13,060 nucleotides of DNA from positions 111,109 through 124,168 of the forward strand of contig DGTM01000051.1 in the NCBI GenBank assembly GCA_002394305.1. The letters are read 5' to 3'. Of this stretch, positions 1 through 6,041 are shown one piece after another. How positions within the stretch are numbered: the stretch's first letter is position 1; each line of letters begins with the position of its first letter. This DNA comes from Prevotellaceae bacterium UBA4336. GTDB taxonomy: Bacteria; Bacteroidota; Bacteroidia; Bacteroidales; Bacteroidaceae. Under the pieces are notes generated by a model. That model ran no database searches. It saw nothing but the letters and a program-made list of their open reading frames with translations, and had not been told where the DNA came from. Position numbers and translations under genes: made by a program.

Positions 1-35
1 TGTAGGTAGTTTTCACAAATTTTGCGCGAAGAAAA
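1..35 (+). repeat. 35-bp dispersed repeat, left copy
   Basis: The sequence begins TGTAGGT and contains AATTTTGCGCGA followed by GAAAA. The reverse complement of 12628-12662 matches it at 31 of 35 positions by hand alignment (differences at positions 8, 15, 16 and 30). The two copies therefore face each other across the window. The similarity stops just beyond GAAAA. It is probably a genus-level intergenic repeat. Its function is unknown, and the left copy may extend beyond the window edge. Confidence 0.6.
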
Positions 36-141
36 TTTATCAGGAAGATGATTGTCGTGGTATTTCCCGATATTCCAGAAGACCATGGAGAATAGCATGA
101 AAGGGGATTTTATTGTAACATCTAAATGCACGAAATAAACG

Positions 142-158
142 AAAAAGGCTGTGCCTTT
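142..158 (-). terminator. Possible intrinsic terminator (minus strand)
   Basis: On the minus strand AAAGGC, a three-base ACA loop and GCCTTT form a 6-bp stem, with the T run extending through TTTTT. It could stop leftward transcription arriving from the lipoprotein genes, but it lies about 900 bases past the last of them. The stem is short, so this is tentative. Confidence 0.35.
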
Positions 159-164
159 AGTGCC

Positions 165-218
165 TGACACATTAGAGCATTTCGTGTCTTTCGATGTTTA
201 TATGACTTGACACATTAG
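165..218 (+). repeat. 11-bp direct repeat upstream of the IS4 remnant
   Basis: TGACACATTAG occurs at 165-175 and again at 208-218, 43 bases apart start to start. The second copy runs on into GTGTCCCGTTAAAG, which could be the left end of the insertion sequence whose transposase starts at 338. Whether this is an IS end, a duplicated end or chance cannot be settled, because the right end is missing. Confidence 0.4.
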
Positions 219-853
219 TGTCCCGTTAAAGTGGACTAATCGTTCTTTGAAATCGCTGAAATAAAGTCTTTTACGAGCAGTTTTGAATGCGCGACGATTT
301 GAATTGTTAATTTTGTGGTCTATTAATAGGACTGCAGATGAACAAAGACAAATATGTATTCGCGCAACTGATAGAGTTTCTGAACAATGACAAGTTCCGC
401 CACCTTGTTGACAAGTATGACGGTAACCGTTATGTTAAGCATCTCACCTGTTGGAACCAGCTTCTTACTTTGATGTTCGGACAACTCTGTAACCGTGAGA
501 GCCTGCGAGACGTGATAGTGGCTCTTGAAGCCCACAGGTCTAAATGCTTCCACCTCGGTTTAGGGCGAAAGCCCATCGCCAAGACGACCCTTGCTACTGC
601 CAATCAAAACCGTGACTATCGCATCTTTGAGGAGTTTGCCTTCTACATGATGACGCAAGCCAGGGAGAAGCGGGCAACGGACATATTCAAGCTCGGAGGC
701 AAGGTATATGCATTCGACTCTACGACGATACCGCTCTGTCTGTCGGTGTTCTGGTGGGCGAAATTTCGTAAGAAGAAAGGTGGTGTCAAGGCTCACGTCC
801 TCTATGACTTGGAGGCACAGGTGCCAGCCTTCTACCACATCACCACAGCCTCC
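208..853 (+). mobile_element. Right-truncated IS4-family insertion sequence (limits approximate)
   Basis: This covers the 5' non-coding part and the first 43% or so of an IS4-family transposase gene. The left limit is a guess placed at the TGACACATTAGTGTCCCG motif. The right limit is where the protein stops resembling the family, near base 853. No right inverted repeat or target duplication can be identified, so the element should be immobile unless a full copy elsewhere acts on it. Confidence 0.4.
282..315 (+). promoter_or_regulatory. Bacteroidetes-type promoter for the transposase
   Basis: TAATTTTG at 308-315 fits the Bacteroidetes -7 consensus TAnnTTTG. TTTG at 282-285 could serve as the -33 box, with 22 bases between them, slightly long for this class. 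The predicted transcription start is about 15 bases before the ATG at 338. Confidence 0.45.
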
Positions 854-865
854 GACGTTCCGTAA
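338..865 (+). pseudogene. IS4-family transposase, C-terminally truncated
   Basis: The 175 readable residues match the N-terminal part of Bacteroides/Prevotella IS4-family transposases: an N-terminal DUF4372-like region (about residues 4-75) and then the start of the RNase H-like DDE domain. The first catalytic Asp is D127 in the segment YAFDSTTI, followed by the FWWAKFRKKKGG stretch typical of the family. The usual protein is about 390-400 residues. This one departs from the family after residue 172, where an ASVHD-like motif is expected, and stops at 865. The second Asp, the YREK signature and the catalytic Glu are all missing, so it cannot catalyse transposition. The start at 338 agrees with the family's usual MNK beginning and with the promoter just upstream. 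Confidence 0.85.
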
Positions 866-950
866 TAACGGATTGAATATCAGTCTAAGCACTCTAAAGC
901 GTTGGTGCAAGGAAAACGGAATCTGCAAATATCAGCGTCTTTCCGCATAA
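856..950 (+). pseudogene. Remnant of an unidentified protein with an HTH-like tail
   Basis: Just past the transposase breakpoint another plus-strand frame reads about 30 residues ending at a stop at 948-950. It contains ISLSTLKRWCKENGI, which looks like a helix-turn-helix (STLKRW as the recognition helix). This does not resemble the C-terminus of the transposase. It may be the end of a different gene joined at the breakpoint. It has no start of its own and could be chance. The rest of 866-1059 shows only a small hairpin. Confidence 0.2.
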
Positions 951-1025
951 ATAACAGATTCTTTAATAATAAGACGTTTAGGTACTTAGTTGAGTATTTC
1001 TAAGGATAATTTTAAGAATTGAGGA

Positions 1026-1045
1026 TGTACCATTTTTGTGGTACA
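1026..1045. terminator. Hairpin downstream of the lipoprotein operon
   Basis: TGTACCA and TGGTACA form a 7-bp stem around a six-base loop, about 15 bases past the stop of the leftmost lipoprotein gene. A T-rich tract follows on the plus strand only after five C residues, and none follows on the minus strand. It could be an atypical terminator or a 3' mRNA-stabilising hairpin for the minus-strand operon. Confidence 0.35.
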
Positions 1046-1059
1046 CCCCCATTTTTATT

Positions 1060-2346
1060 TTACCGTGTTGTACCGTCACCATGTGTACCAAAATCTATAG
1101 GGCTACTTCCACTACTCAGGGAATATATGTAGCCTTGTAGAAGTTCAGGTGCGTTGTCTCGATAGTTGACAAGCTTACCGCACAAAATAACCACATCACC
1201 CACCTTAATTTGGCTTTCTGACTCAAATTTTGTGTTGTCAGGGGCATAGGTATGGTATGCTTTCAATGTGCTTTCAGGGAACTCATAACCGTCATCTGAG
1301 ATATTGAAGGTAGCGTTGCCATACGATAATGAGACTTCATCTATAGAACTAATTATTCCTTTTACATAAAAATTGTTTTCAGAGGTAGTGCTACCAAGTT
1401 CCTTACACTTTGCTATGGCTTCCTTTACGGTAAATGGCTCATCGGGTATATAGCCATTATTGCTAATAAAATCATACTCCCAAATGATTTCGGTCACTCT
1501 TTTTAACTCATAAGAACGACCATAAGGAATTTGCATATAGAAGGTGTTGCCGTCAGTACACTGAACATCTAAAATGTGCCGACCTAAATTGTCATACAGA
1601 TGATTATTTTCATCTTTATAGGAAACTTTCCACAAAGGTTCTGACCTATAATCCTCTTTACACGTTGTTTTAAGAATGCCGTTGTCAAAAGTTCCCTCTA
1701 TTTCATCCATAGTGATATTACCCGAATCATAAACCCTCAGAAGGTTCATTTTTTCAAGCGTTACGCCACGGGTTGTACTCTCAAATGCAATGAACACTCC
1801 ATTAAAGTAGTAAGCTTGACCGTTATTTCCAATGAATGCAAGATTAACATCTACTGTAGGAGTGGGGTTGTCATTGTTGCCTGTATCATCGTAAGGATTT
1901 GTGTCTATACTAACAATTCCTTTTACTTTTTTCAGAGTTCCACCACCAACCTTTGTACTAACCATTTGGACTGTCTCACTATCAATGACAGTGATTCTTG
2001 CTACCTCCCAATCCTCATAATAGATACTGTTACCCTTAAAAGTACATTGATATTGTTTTGCTTCACTTATGCTACTGTCAATATAGAATTGAGGGTTCTT
2101 GGTTTTCAAATAGCCATCCACGTATTCACCTGTTATCGTTGTCCGTGAAATTTTACCGTCCGCTTTTATGATATACTGTACATAGGTTTCTATTTTATTA
2201 TCTTTTTGATGAATCAGGGCCCAAGTGCCAACGAGGTTTACACCTCCTACGGTCATACCATCTTCATCATCACCGCTACACGAAGAGAGAGTAGGAATAA
2301 CCAATGACAGCAAAAAAAGGATACAAACATATTTTATTCTTTCCAT
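1060..2346 (-). CDS. Surface lipoprotein with lipocalin-like N-terminus and OB-fold-like C-terminus
   Basis: A 428-residue predicted lipoprotein. A hydrophobic signal ends in LSSC with the lipidated Cys at residue 23, followed by SGDDEDG, an acidic run of the kind that directs Bacteroidetes lipoproteins to the cell surface. NLVGTW shortly after resembles the start of lipocalin-like domains. Roughly the last 110 residues, from EPFTVKEAIAKC through VKGIIS to GDVVILCGKL, resemble the DUF6359/OB-fold-like domains common in Bacteroides lipoproteins. The middle section is not recognised. I chose the ATG at 2346: an in-frame ATG at 2391 would add 15 residues ahead of the signal and overlap the upstream gene, while 2346 leaves a clean 25-base gap. 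It is the last gene of a three-lipoprotein operon and shares its signal and DDEDG motif with the gene before it. The function is unknown. Confidence 0.75.
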   Translation of the reverse strand: MERIKYVCILFLLSLVIPTLSSCSGDDEDGMTVGGVNLVGTWALIHQKDNKIETYVQYIIKADGKISRTTITGEYVDGYLKTKNPQFYIDSSISEAKQYQCTFKGNSIYYEDWEVARITVIDSETVQMVSTKVGGGTLKKVKGIVSIDTNPYDDTGNNDNPTPTVDVNLAFIGNNGQAYYFNGVFIAFESTTRGVTLEKMNLLRVYDSGNITMDEIEGTFDNGILKTTCKEDYRSEPLWKVSYKDENNHLYDNLGRHILDVQCTDGNTFYMQIPYGRSYELKRVTEIIWEYDFISNNGYIPDEPFTVKEAIAKCKELGSTTSENNFYVKGIISSIDEVSLSYGNATFNISDDGYEFPESTLKAYHTYAPDNTKFESESQIKVGDVVILCGKLVNYRDNAPELLQGYIYSLSSGSSPIDFGTHGDGTTR

Positions 2347-2371
2347 AATGTTTACAATTATAAAGTTGGAA

Positions 2372-2761
2372 CTATTGCCTTTCATATACATAACCGTCTA
2401 TACTAACCAATTTTCCATCGGCAATAGTGAATTGCAGCTTGTTATCTACATAAACTTTATTCCCATCAACATAATAGGGGCTATCAACATAGATAACGTT
2501 ATTGTAATACCATTTACCGACAGCGTGTTTACTATGCCCTCTGTCTTGGTGGTCGAAAAAGTGGTATTCTCCCTCACATATTGTTGAAGAGAAAATGTAA
2601 CCACTTGCCATGCCATCGACTTCTAATTCTCTTAACCATACTCCCGACAAGTTGCCCTTTGACAAGTTGAAACCGTCCTCGTCATCCTTGCTGCATGATG
2701 AAAAGATGGGGAGCAAAAATGAGAATATCAATAAAGCAAAAAGAGGTTTGTATTTTTTCAT
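2372..2761 (-). CDS. Small lipoprotein, lipocalin-like
   Basis: 129 residues. The signal ends FSSC with Cys at residue 23, then SKDDEDG, and NLSGVW a few residues later. This repeats the pattern of the next gene downstream (LSSC, SGDDEDG, NLVGTW), so the two are probably duplicated genes that have diverged. The remainder alternates short polar and aromatic beta-like stretches (KWYYNN, YYVDGNKVYVDN, KLQFTIADGK), consistent with a small beta-barrel of the lipocalin-like lipoprotein type. It is likely anchored in the outer membrane and exposed outside because of the acidic run. The ATG at 2761 is preferred over one at 2818, which would put 19 polar residues before the signal and overlap the upstream gene. 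It lies 34 bases after the upstream gene and 25 before the next. No enzyme motif is visible. Confidence 0.75.
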   Translation of the reverse strand: MKKYKPLFALLIFSFLLPIFSSCSKDDEDGFNLSKGNLSGVWLRELEVDGMASGYIFSSTICEGEYHFFDHQDRGHSKHAVGKWYYNNVIYVDSPYYVDGNKVYVDNKLQFTIADGKLVSIDGYVYERQ

Positions 2762-2795
2762 TTTGAGTTGTTTTTGGTTACAATAGTGTTTCTTG

Positions 2796-3245
2796 TTAGT
2801 GCGTGTTGAAGTATTCATCAGCTTCTTTGCCGCGTTCTTCTATTTGCCTATTCTTGATTTCCTGAACTTCATCCAACTCTATCCACATTTGCCTTATACG
2901 GTCAATGTCACTTGTTGATATGTAGCCGTTCTGTATGTCACACTTAATGGCATATTGAAATTCCTGTTCTGCTTTGGTTGCACCTATTTTCTTGCAGAAG
3001 TCATAGTACCTTACATGTGCCTCAGAGCATTTCCTAAAACGGACATTGCTTTCTGTTATTTTCAATGCGTTTTTTAATGCTGCCTCACATTCCATACACT
3101 CCTTAAATTCAGGAGAATCAACTCCAAAGTCATTACTTACTGCCTCGAAAATTTCAAATTGGCTTGCCTCCTTGTAATTGGGGGTACTGCTACAACCATA
3201 TAAAAGGACAATACCAAATAGTGAAATAATGATACTTTTCTTCAT
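2796..3245 (-). CDS. Small helical lipoprotein of unknown function
   Basis: 149 residues, first gene of the lipoprotein trio. The N-terminus MKKSIIISLFGIVLLYGC is a lipoprotein signal with Cys at residue 18, followed by SSTPNYKEA. It lacks the DDEDG acidic run of its two neighbours, so it may face the periplasm. The mature part is rich in charged residues and probably mostly alpha-helical, ending in a long charged stretch (ELDEVQEIKNRQ). Four Cys residues lie in the middle region (KECMECE, RKCSEAH, DFCKK), and one more later. No family is recognised. The mRNA leader is long (about 280 bases) and strongly structured, so expression may be controlled before translation. The start at 3245 is the only sensible ATG ahead of the signal. 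Confidence 0.7.
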   Translation of the reverse strand: MKKSIIISLFGIVLLYGCSSTPNYKEASQFEIFEAVSNDFGVDSPEFKECMECEAALKNALKITESNVRFRKCSEAHVRYYDFCKKIGATKAEQEFQYAIKCDIQNGYISTSDIDRIRQMWIELDEVQEIKNRQIEERGKEADEYFNTH

Positions 3246-3275
3246 TGTTTTATCATTTTATTGTTAGTTAATCGG

Positions 3276-3321
3276 TTAGTCCAAAGGGTTAAGGGAGACA
3301 GAAAAAGAAAACGTGGACTAA
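3276..3321 (-). other. Inverted repeat in the lipoprotein operon leader
   Basis: TTAGTCC at 3276-3282 is matched by GGACTAA at 3315-3321, a 7-bp stem with a 32-base loop, between the large palindrome and the first lipoprotein start. In the minus-strand transcript it would form about 30 bases before the ATG and could affect ribosome access. The stem is too short to be certain. Confidence 0.3.
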
Positions 3322-3334
3322 TTACTTCATCTAC

Positions 3335-3452
3335 GTTATTGGAGGTATTGGGGAAAACCTTATGCACTTAAATGAGTAAAAGCCCACGCCGAAACGTGAG
3401 CGATTAACTTCATCCTTGTGCATATTGTCTAATTCCCCAATTATCCAATAAC
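3335..3452 (-). ncRNA. 118-base imperfect palindrome with central terminator-like hairpin (structured leader or small mobile repeat)
   Basis: Three nested paired blocks bracket a central hairpin. GTTATTGGA (3335-3343) pairs with TCCAATAAC (3444-3452), ATTGGGGAA (3347-3355) with TTCCCCAAT (3433-3441), and TATGCAC (3361-3367) with GTGCATA (3418-3424). The central stem is 3382-3388 with 3395-3401. In minus-strand RNA it is a full 7-bp stem (GCUCACG/CGUGGGC, one G-U pair, six-base loop) followed by UUUU. On the plus strand the same pair would be a C-A mismatch, so the minus-strand RNA is favoured. It lies downstream of the promoter at 3531-3564 and upstream of the lipoprotein genes, so it would be in their leader. 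It could be an attenuator, a terminator for the gene ending at 3608, or a MITE-like insertion. The ncRNA label is a best guess. Confidence 0.5.
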
Positions 3453-3530
3453 AAGAATAGAAAGCTAACGCTTCTTATCTATTTGTCTTTAATACTGCTA
3501 TGTCATAGGCAAAATGTTTTTAATTTGGTG

Positions 3531-3564
3531 CAAAGTTACACATTAAAATTGTAAATTGTTCAAA
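3531..3564 (-). promoter_or_regulatory. Promoter of the lipoprotein operon
   Basis: On the minus strand TAACTTTG (3538 down to 3531) matches the Bacteroidetes -7 consensus TAnnTTTG exactly. TTTG (3564-3561) stands 22 bases upstream as a -33 box. The 12 bases TGTAACTTTGCA around the -7 box are identical to those before the GH5 gene (11932-11943). Transcription would start near 3524 and give a leader of about 280 bases before the ATG at 3245. Confidence 0.6.
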
Positions 3565-3607
3565 AAGTTGGCATTATCTTCTTTTGGCCGTTCAAAAACA
3601 GTGCAAT

Positions 3608-5170
3608 TCAGCGTGTTTTACTTAATAATGGGATAATTTCTGAAGGCGTTTCAATTGAATATGTAGGATTTGCTGCTTGCATTTCCTCCCGTTCCTTTTC
3701 AGTTGCGCCCCAATGACAGGCTACGCTTTCAACCCCTGCATTATGAGCTGTTTGAATATCTTCTGCTGTGTTTCCGAATGATATAACGCTATCTGCCGTG
3801 GCCCCCATCTGCTCTATAGCTTTTTCAAATAGCCTTTTGTCAGGTTTGAGAATGGGAACACGCGCTGTTACCGAGTAACGCCCTATCATGCACTTTTCAC
3901 TAACGGGAAGGTCAAACGCTTTTGCGCATACCTCAATCCTTCTTTTTACAGAATTGGTGACAATGGCTGTCTTTATTCCTTTATCTTGAATGAATTTTAG
4001 AACATCTGACATACCCTCATACATCTTGCATTGAGGTACTGCGTCATCATGCTCTTTCCAAAGTTCTTTGTTACCATCCGTACCTGACGGGGATAGTTGT
4101 ATCTTATCAACAAAGGGCATAAGGATGGTGGTGTCAAGCAAAGTATTGTCGAGGTCAAATATAACACTCTTATATTTCTTAATCAGTCTTTTACTTAATG
4201 TTGATTTGGGCTGTGAAGGAATACGTGTGATACTCTCAAATTCATCACGACTATTGAAAAAGAATACCATCGTAGCCATTGTGTTCTTGAGCGATCCCAC
4301 ACGTGCCAGAAAGGCTGACTGCAGTGGTCCCTGCAGCTGAGAATTTACTGTGGTTAGGAAACCTATGATGAGGAAAAGGAAAACCATTGTCAGGAACGGA
4401 GCAAGATAGGAGGGCTTATCTCCTTCTGACTTCTTTTCTACCAGTGGAAGGCAAGAAGCTGCATCAGCATCGAGCAGTACCTCACAATGCGGATGACGTT
4501 GAAGGATAGAGGCTGGAACATCGGTACTGACAGGGCCTCGCAGGACTTGCTTCACAATCTCAGCTTTGGAAGTTCCCTTGACCACCAGTATGATGCGACG
4601 GGCTTGCATGATGTCAGAAAGGCCCAGCGTGACACCTCCAAGGGAATGTTCGGCAGGCACTCCCGTCTCCCTGCGTATACGGTTCTCCAACGCAGAATCC
4701 ATACTACCTATGCCTACTGTGCTTTCGAAGGAGGTCCCTGGCTGATTGAATCCCAGATGTCCGTTCTCGCCAAGGCCCAGGATGAGCAGATCAATGCCTC
4801 CTCTATGCTGCAACTCATCGGAGAAATGCTTGCAGTCAGCATCCAGGTCGTCACTCTCTGTGGGCAACATCAGGAAATGATCTTCATCTACCCCCAAATC
4901 ATCAATGATTTCCGTCTTTAGCATTGTGTAGCATGCGCCAGAATAGGAGCGAGGCACACCTGTCACCTCATCTATTCCAAAGAAAGTGGCACGACTGGCA
5001 TCAAAAGGCTGGTCACGATGGATTTGGGGCACCAGCCGGTGCATATTACCCGTGGTGCGTCCCGTGGAGAGTCCTATCACACTTTCCGGCTTCTCTTTAA
5101 TCTGCTGTACAATCCTTTCTGCAGCTGCGAGGTCGAAAGCCTGTTCGTTTTTTTCTATGGTTATTCTCAT
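3608..5170 (-). CDS. Chimeric protein: amino-sugar-6-phosphate isomerase + truncated MFS transporter + HAD phosphatase
   Basis: One open frame of 520 residues made of three unrelated parts. Residues 1-245 are a complete NagB/AgaI-type isomerase/deaminase, which turns glucosamine- or galactosamine-6-phosphate into a ketose phosphate and ammonia. It has GLSTGRTT at 33-40, FFGIDE with D67, and GLGENGHLGFNQPG at 132-145. E. coli NagB has Asp141 and Glu148 where this has N136 and Q143. The Asn resembles AgaI-type enzymes; the Gln is odd. Residues 254-305 match the N-terminus of Bacteroidetes sugar MFS permeases (APFLTMVFLFLIIGFLTTVN is the first membrane helix), and the rest of the transporter is absent. 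Residues 333-520 are a complete HAD hydrolase: DLDNT (D339, D341), T405, K442 and FGNTAED (D471, with Asn for the usual first Asp). An internal ATG at 4270 (M301) could give a separate HAD protein. It is the last gene of the sugar operon, 33 bases after thuA-like. Confidence 0.8.
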   Translation of the reverse strand: MRITIEKNEQAFDLAAAERIVQQIKEKPESVIGLSTGRTTGNMHRLVPQIHRDQPFDASRATFFGIDEVTGVPRSYSGACYTMLKTEIIDDLGVDEDHFLMLPTESDDLDADCKHFSDELQHRGGIDLLILGLGENGHLGFNQPGTSFESTVGIGSMDSALENRIRRETGVPAEHSLGGVTLGLSDIMQARRIILVVKGTSKAEIVKQVLRGPVSTDVPASILQRHPHCEVLLDADAASCLPLVEKKSEGDKPSYLAPFLTMVFLFLIIGFLTTVNSQLQGPLQSAFLARVGSLKNTMATMVFFFNSRDEFESITRIPSQPKSTLSKRLIKKYKSVIFDLDNTLLDTTILMPFVDKIQLSPSGTDGNKELWKEHDDAVPQCKMYEGMSDVLKFIQDKGIKTAIVTNSVKRRIEVCAKAFDLPVSEKCMIGRYSVTARVPILKPDKRLFEKAIEQMGATADSVISFGNTAEDIQTAHNAGVESVACHWGATEKEREEMQAANPTYSIETPSEIIPLLSKTR

Positions 5171-5203
5171 AGTGTCTATTAGAAATGAGGAGAGGCTTTT
5201 CTT

Positions 5204-6022
5204 TTATTTCTTGAATGGATCGCCCTGTGGGTCACGGCTCACCACCCAACGGAAGGCATTGACAAAGAGCAGGTTTTGGGAGGCATCAATGAATCCCTCG
5301 TCGCCATGTCCCATGTTTAAATAGACCATGCGGTACTTCGTGTTGGTCCAGACGATGGGAAAGTCACCAAACTTCACCACGTCTTTCAGACCGAAGGGAT
5401 ACATCTTGGGAGAGATGGAGAGGAGAACTTCCACGTCAGGGTTCTTCCTGGGACTTGGCTGCCACTGATAGAACTCGCTGGCTGGTACCACGAAGGACTG
5501 AGGCAGAGAGCAAGTGACGGGATGCTCCTGAGTATCGCATTCCACCAAAGCGGGCTGTGGAGGCCAGTTGTTGCAGTAGAAGGCTCCGCAGCCCAGGAAC
5601 CGATTGAACCAGGGCCATTTCGTATTGCGGTCGTTGTAGGCCGAGGCGTGGAATCCAATCCATCCGCCGCCGTTCTCCATGTATTTCTCAAATGCCTCGC
5701 GCTGTGCCTTGCCACCTGGCGAAGCGTTCAGGCTGATAATGATGCTGTACTCCTTCAGCTTCTCGTAGGGATAGTCGGCCAGCGAGGTGGTGACATCCAG
5801 AATCCATCCCTCGCCGTAAGTCAGTTTATGAAAGAACTGTATGGCCTGTTTGTCGAATTGTACATGGGCCTCTTCGGCTCCCGGTTCGTAGTGCAGGAGG
5901 GCTTTGAAGCGTGGGGCACGGGCATAGTTGGCGGCGTATTCGCCGTTTTCCTGTGCGGTAAGGACTGCCGTGAAGCAAAGGGCTGCAATCATCAGCATGA
6001 GTTTTTGGAAATGTGTCTTCAT
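5204..6022 (-). CDS. Secreted ThuA-domain protein
   Basis: 272 residues with a cleavable signal peptide (cleavage probably after TA at residues 22-23, before QENGEY). The mature part is a ThuA-like domain (trehalose-utilisation family, glutamine-amidotransferase-like fold). Visible family features are GGGWIGFHAS at 118-127, WPWFNRFLG, EHPV at 166-169, PIVWTN at 222-227 and NMGHG at 236-240. Bacteroidetes ThuA proteins often sit beside glycoside hydrolases and sugar oxidoreductases, but their exact reaction is poorly defined. The same domain, in the same order of motifs, forms the C-terminal half of the GH18 protein two genes upstream, so this operon holds two diverged ThuA domains. It lies 19 bases after the GH9 gene and 33 before the isomerase gene. 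The protein should be periplasmic, acting on sugars released by its neighbours. Confidence 0.88.
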   Translation of the reverse strand: MKTHFQKLMLMIAALCFTAVLTAQENGEYAANYARAPRFKALLHYEPGAEEAHVQFDKQAIQFFHKLTYGEGWILDVTTSLADYPYEKLKEYSIIISLNASPGGKAQREAFEKYMENGGGWIGFHASAYNDRNTKWPWFNRFLGCGAFYCNNWPPQPALVECDTQEHPVTCSLPQSFVVPASEFYQWQPSPRKNPDVEVLLSISPKMYPFGLKDVVKFGDFPIVWTNTKYRMVYLNMGHGDEGFIDASQNLLFVNAFRWVVSRDPQGDPFKK

Positions 6023-6041
6023 ATCTTTTATTGTTTATGTA

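Noticed and set aside
231..3323. GTGGACTAAT shared by 231-240 and 3314-3323
   Set aside because: Only 10 bases match and the flanks differ, so chance is the simplest explanation.
3335..3452. Integron attC site
   Set aside because: attC sites run from RYYYAAC to GTTRRRY; this palindrome begins GTTATTGG and ends CCAATAAC, the opposite polarity, and there is no integron integrase in the window.
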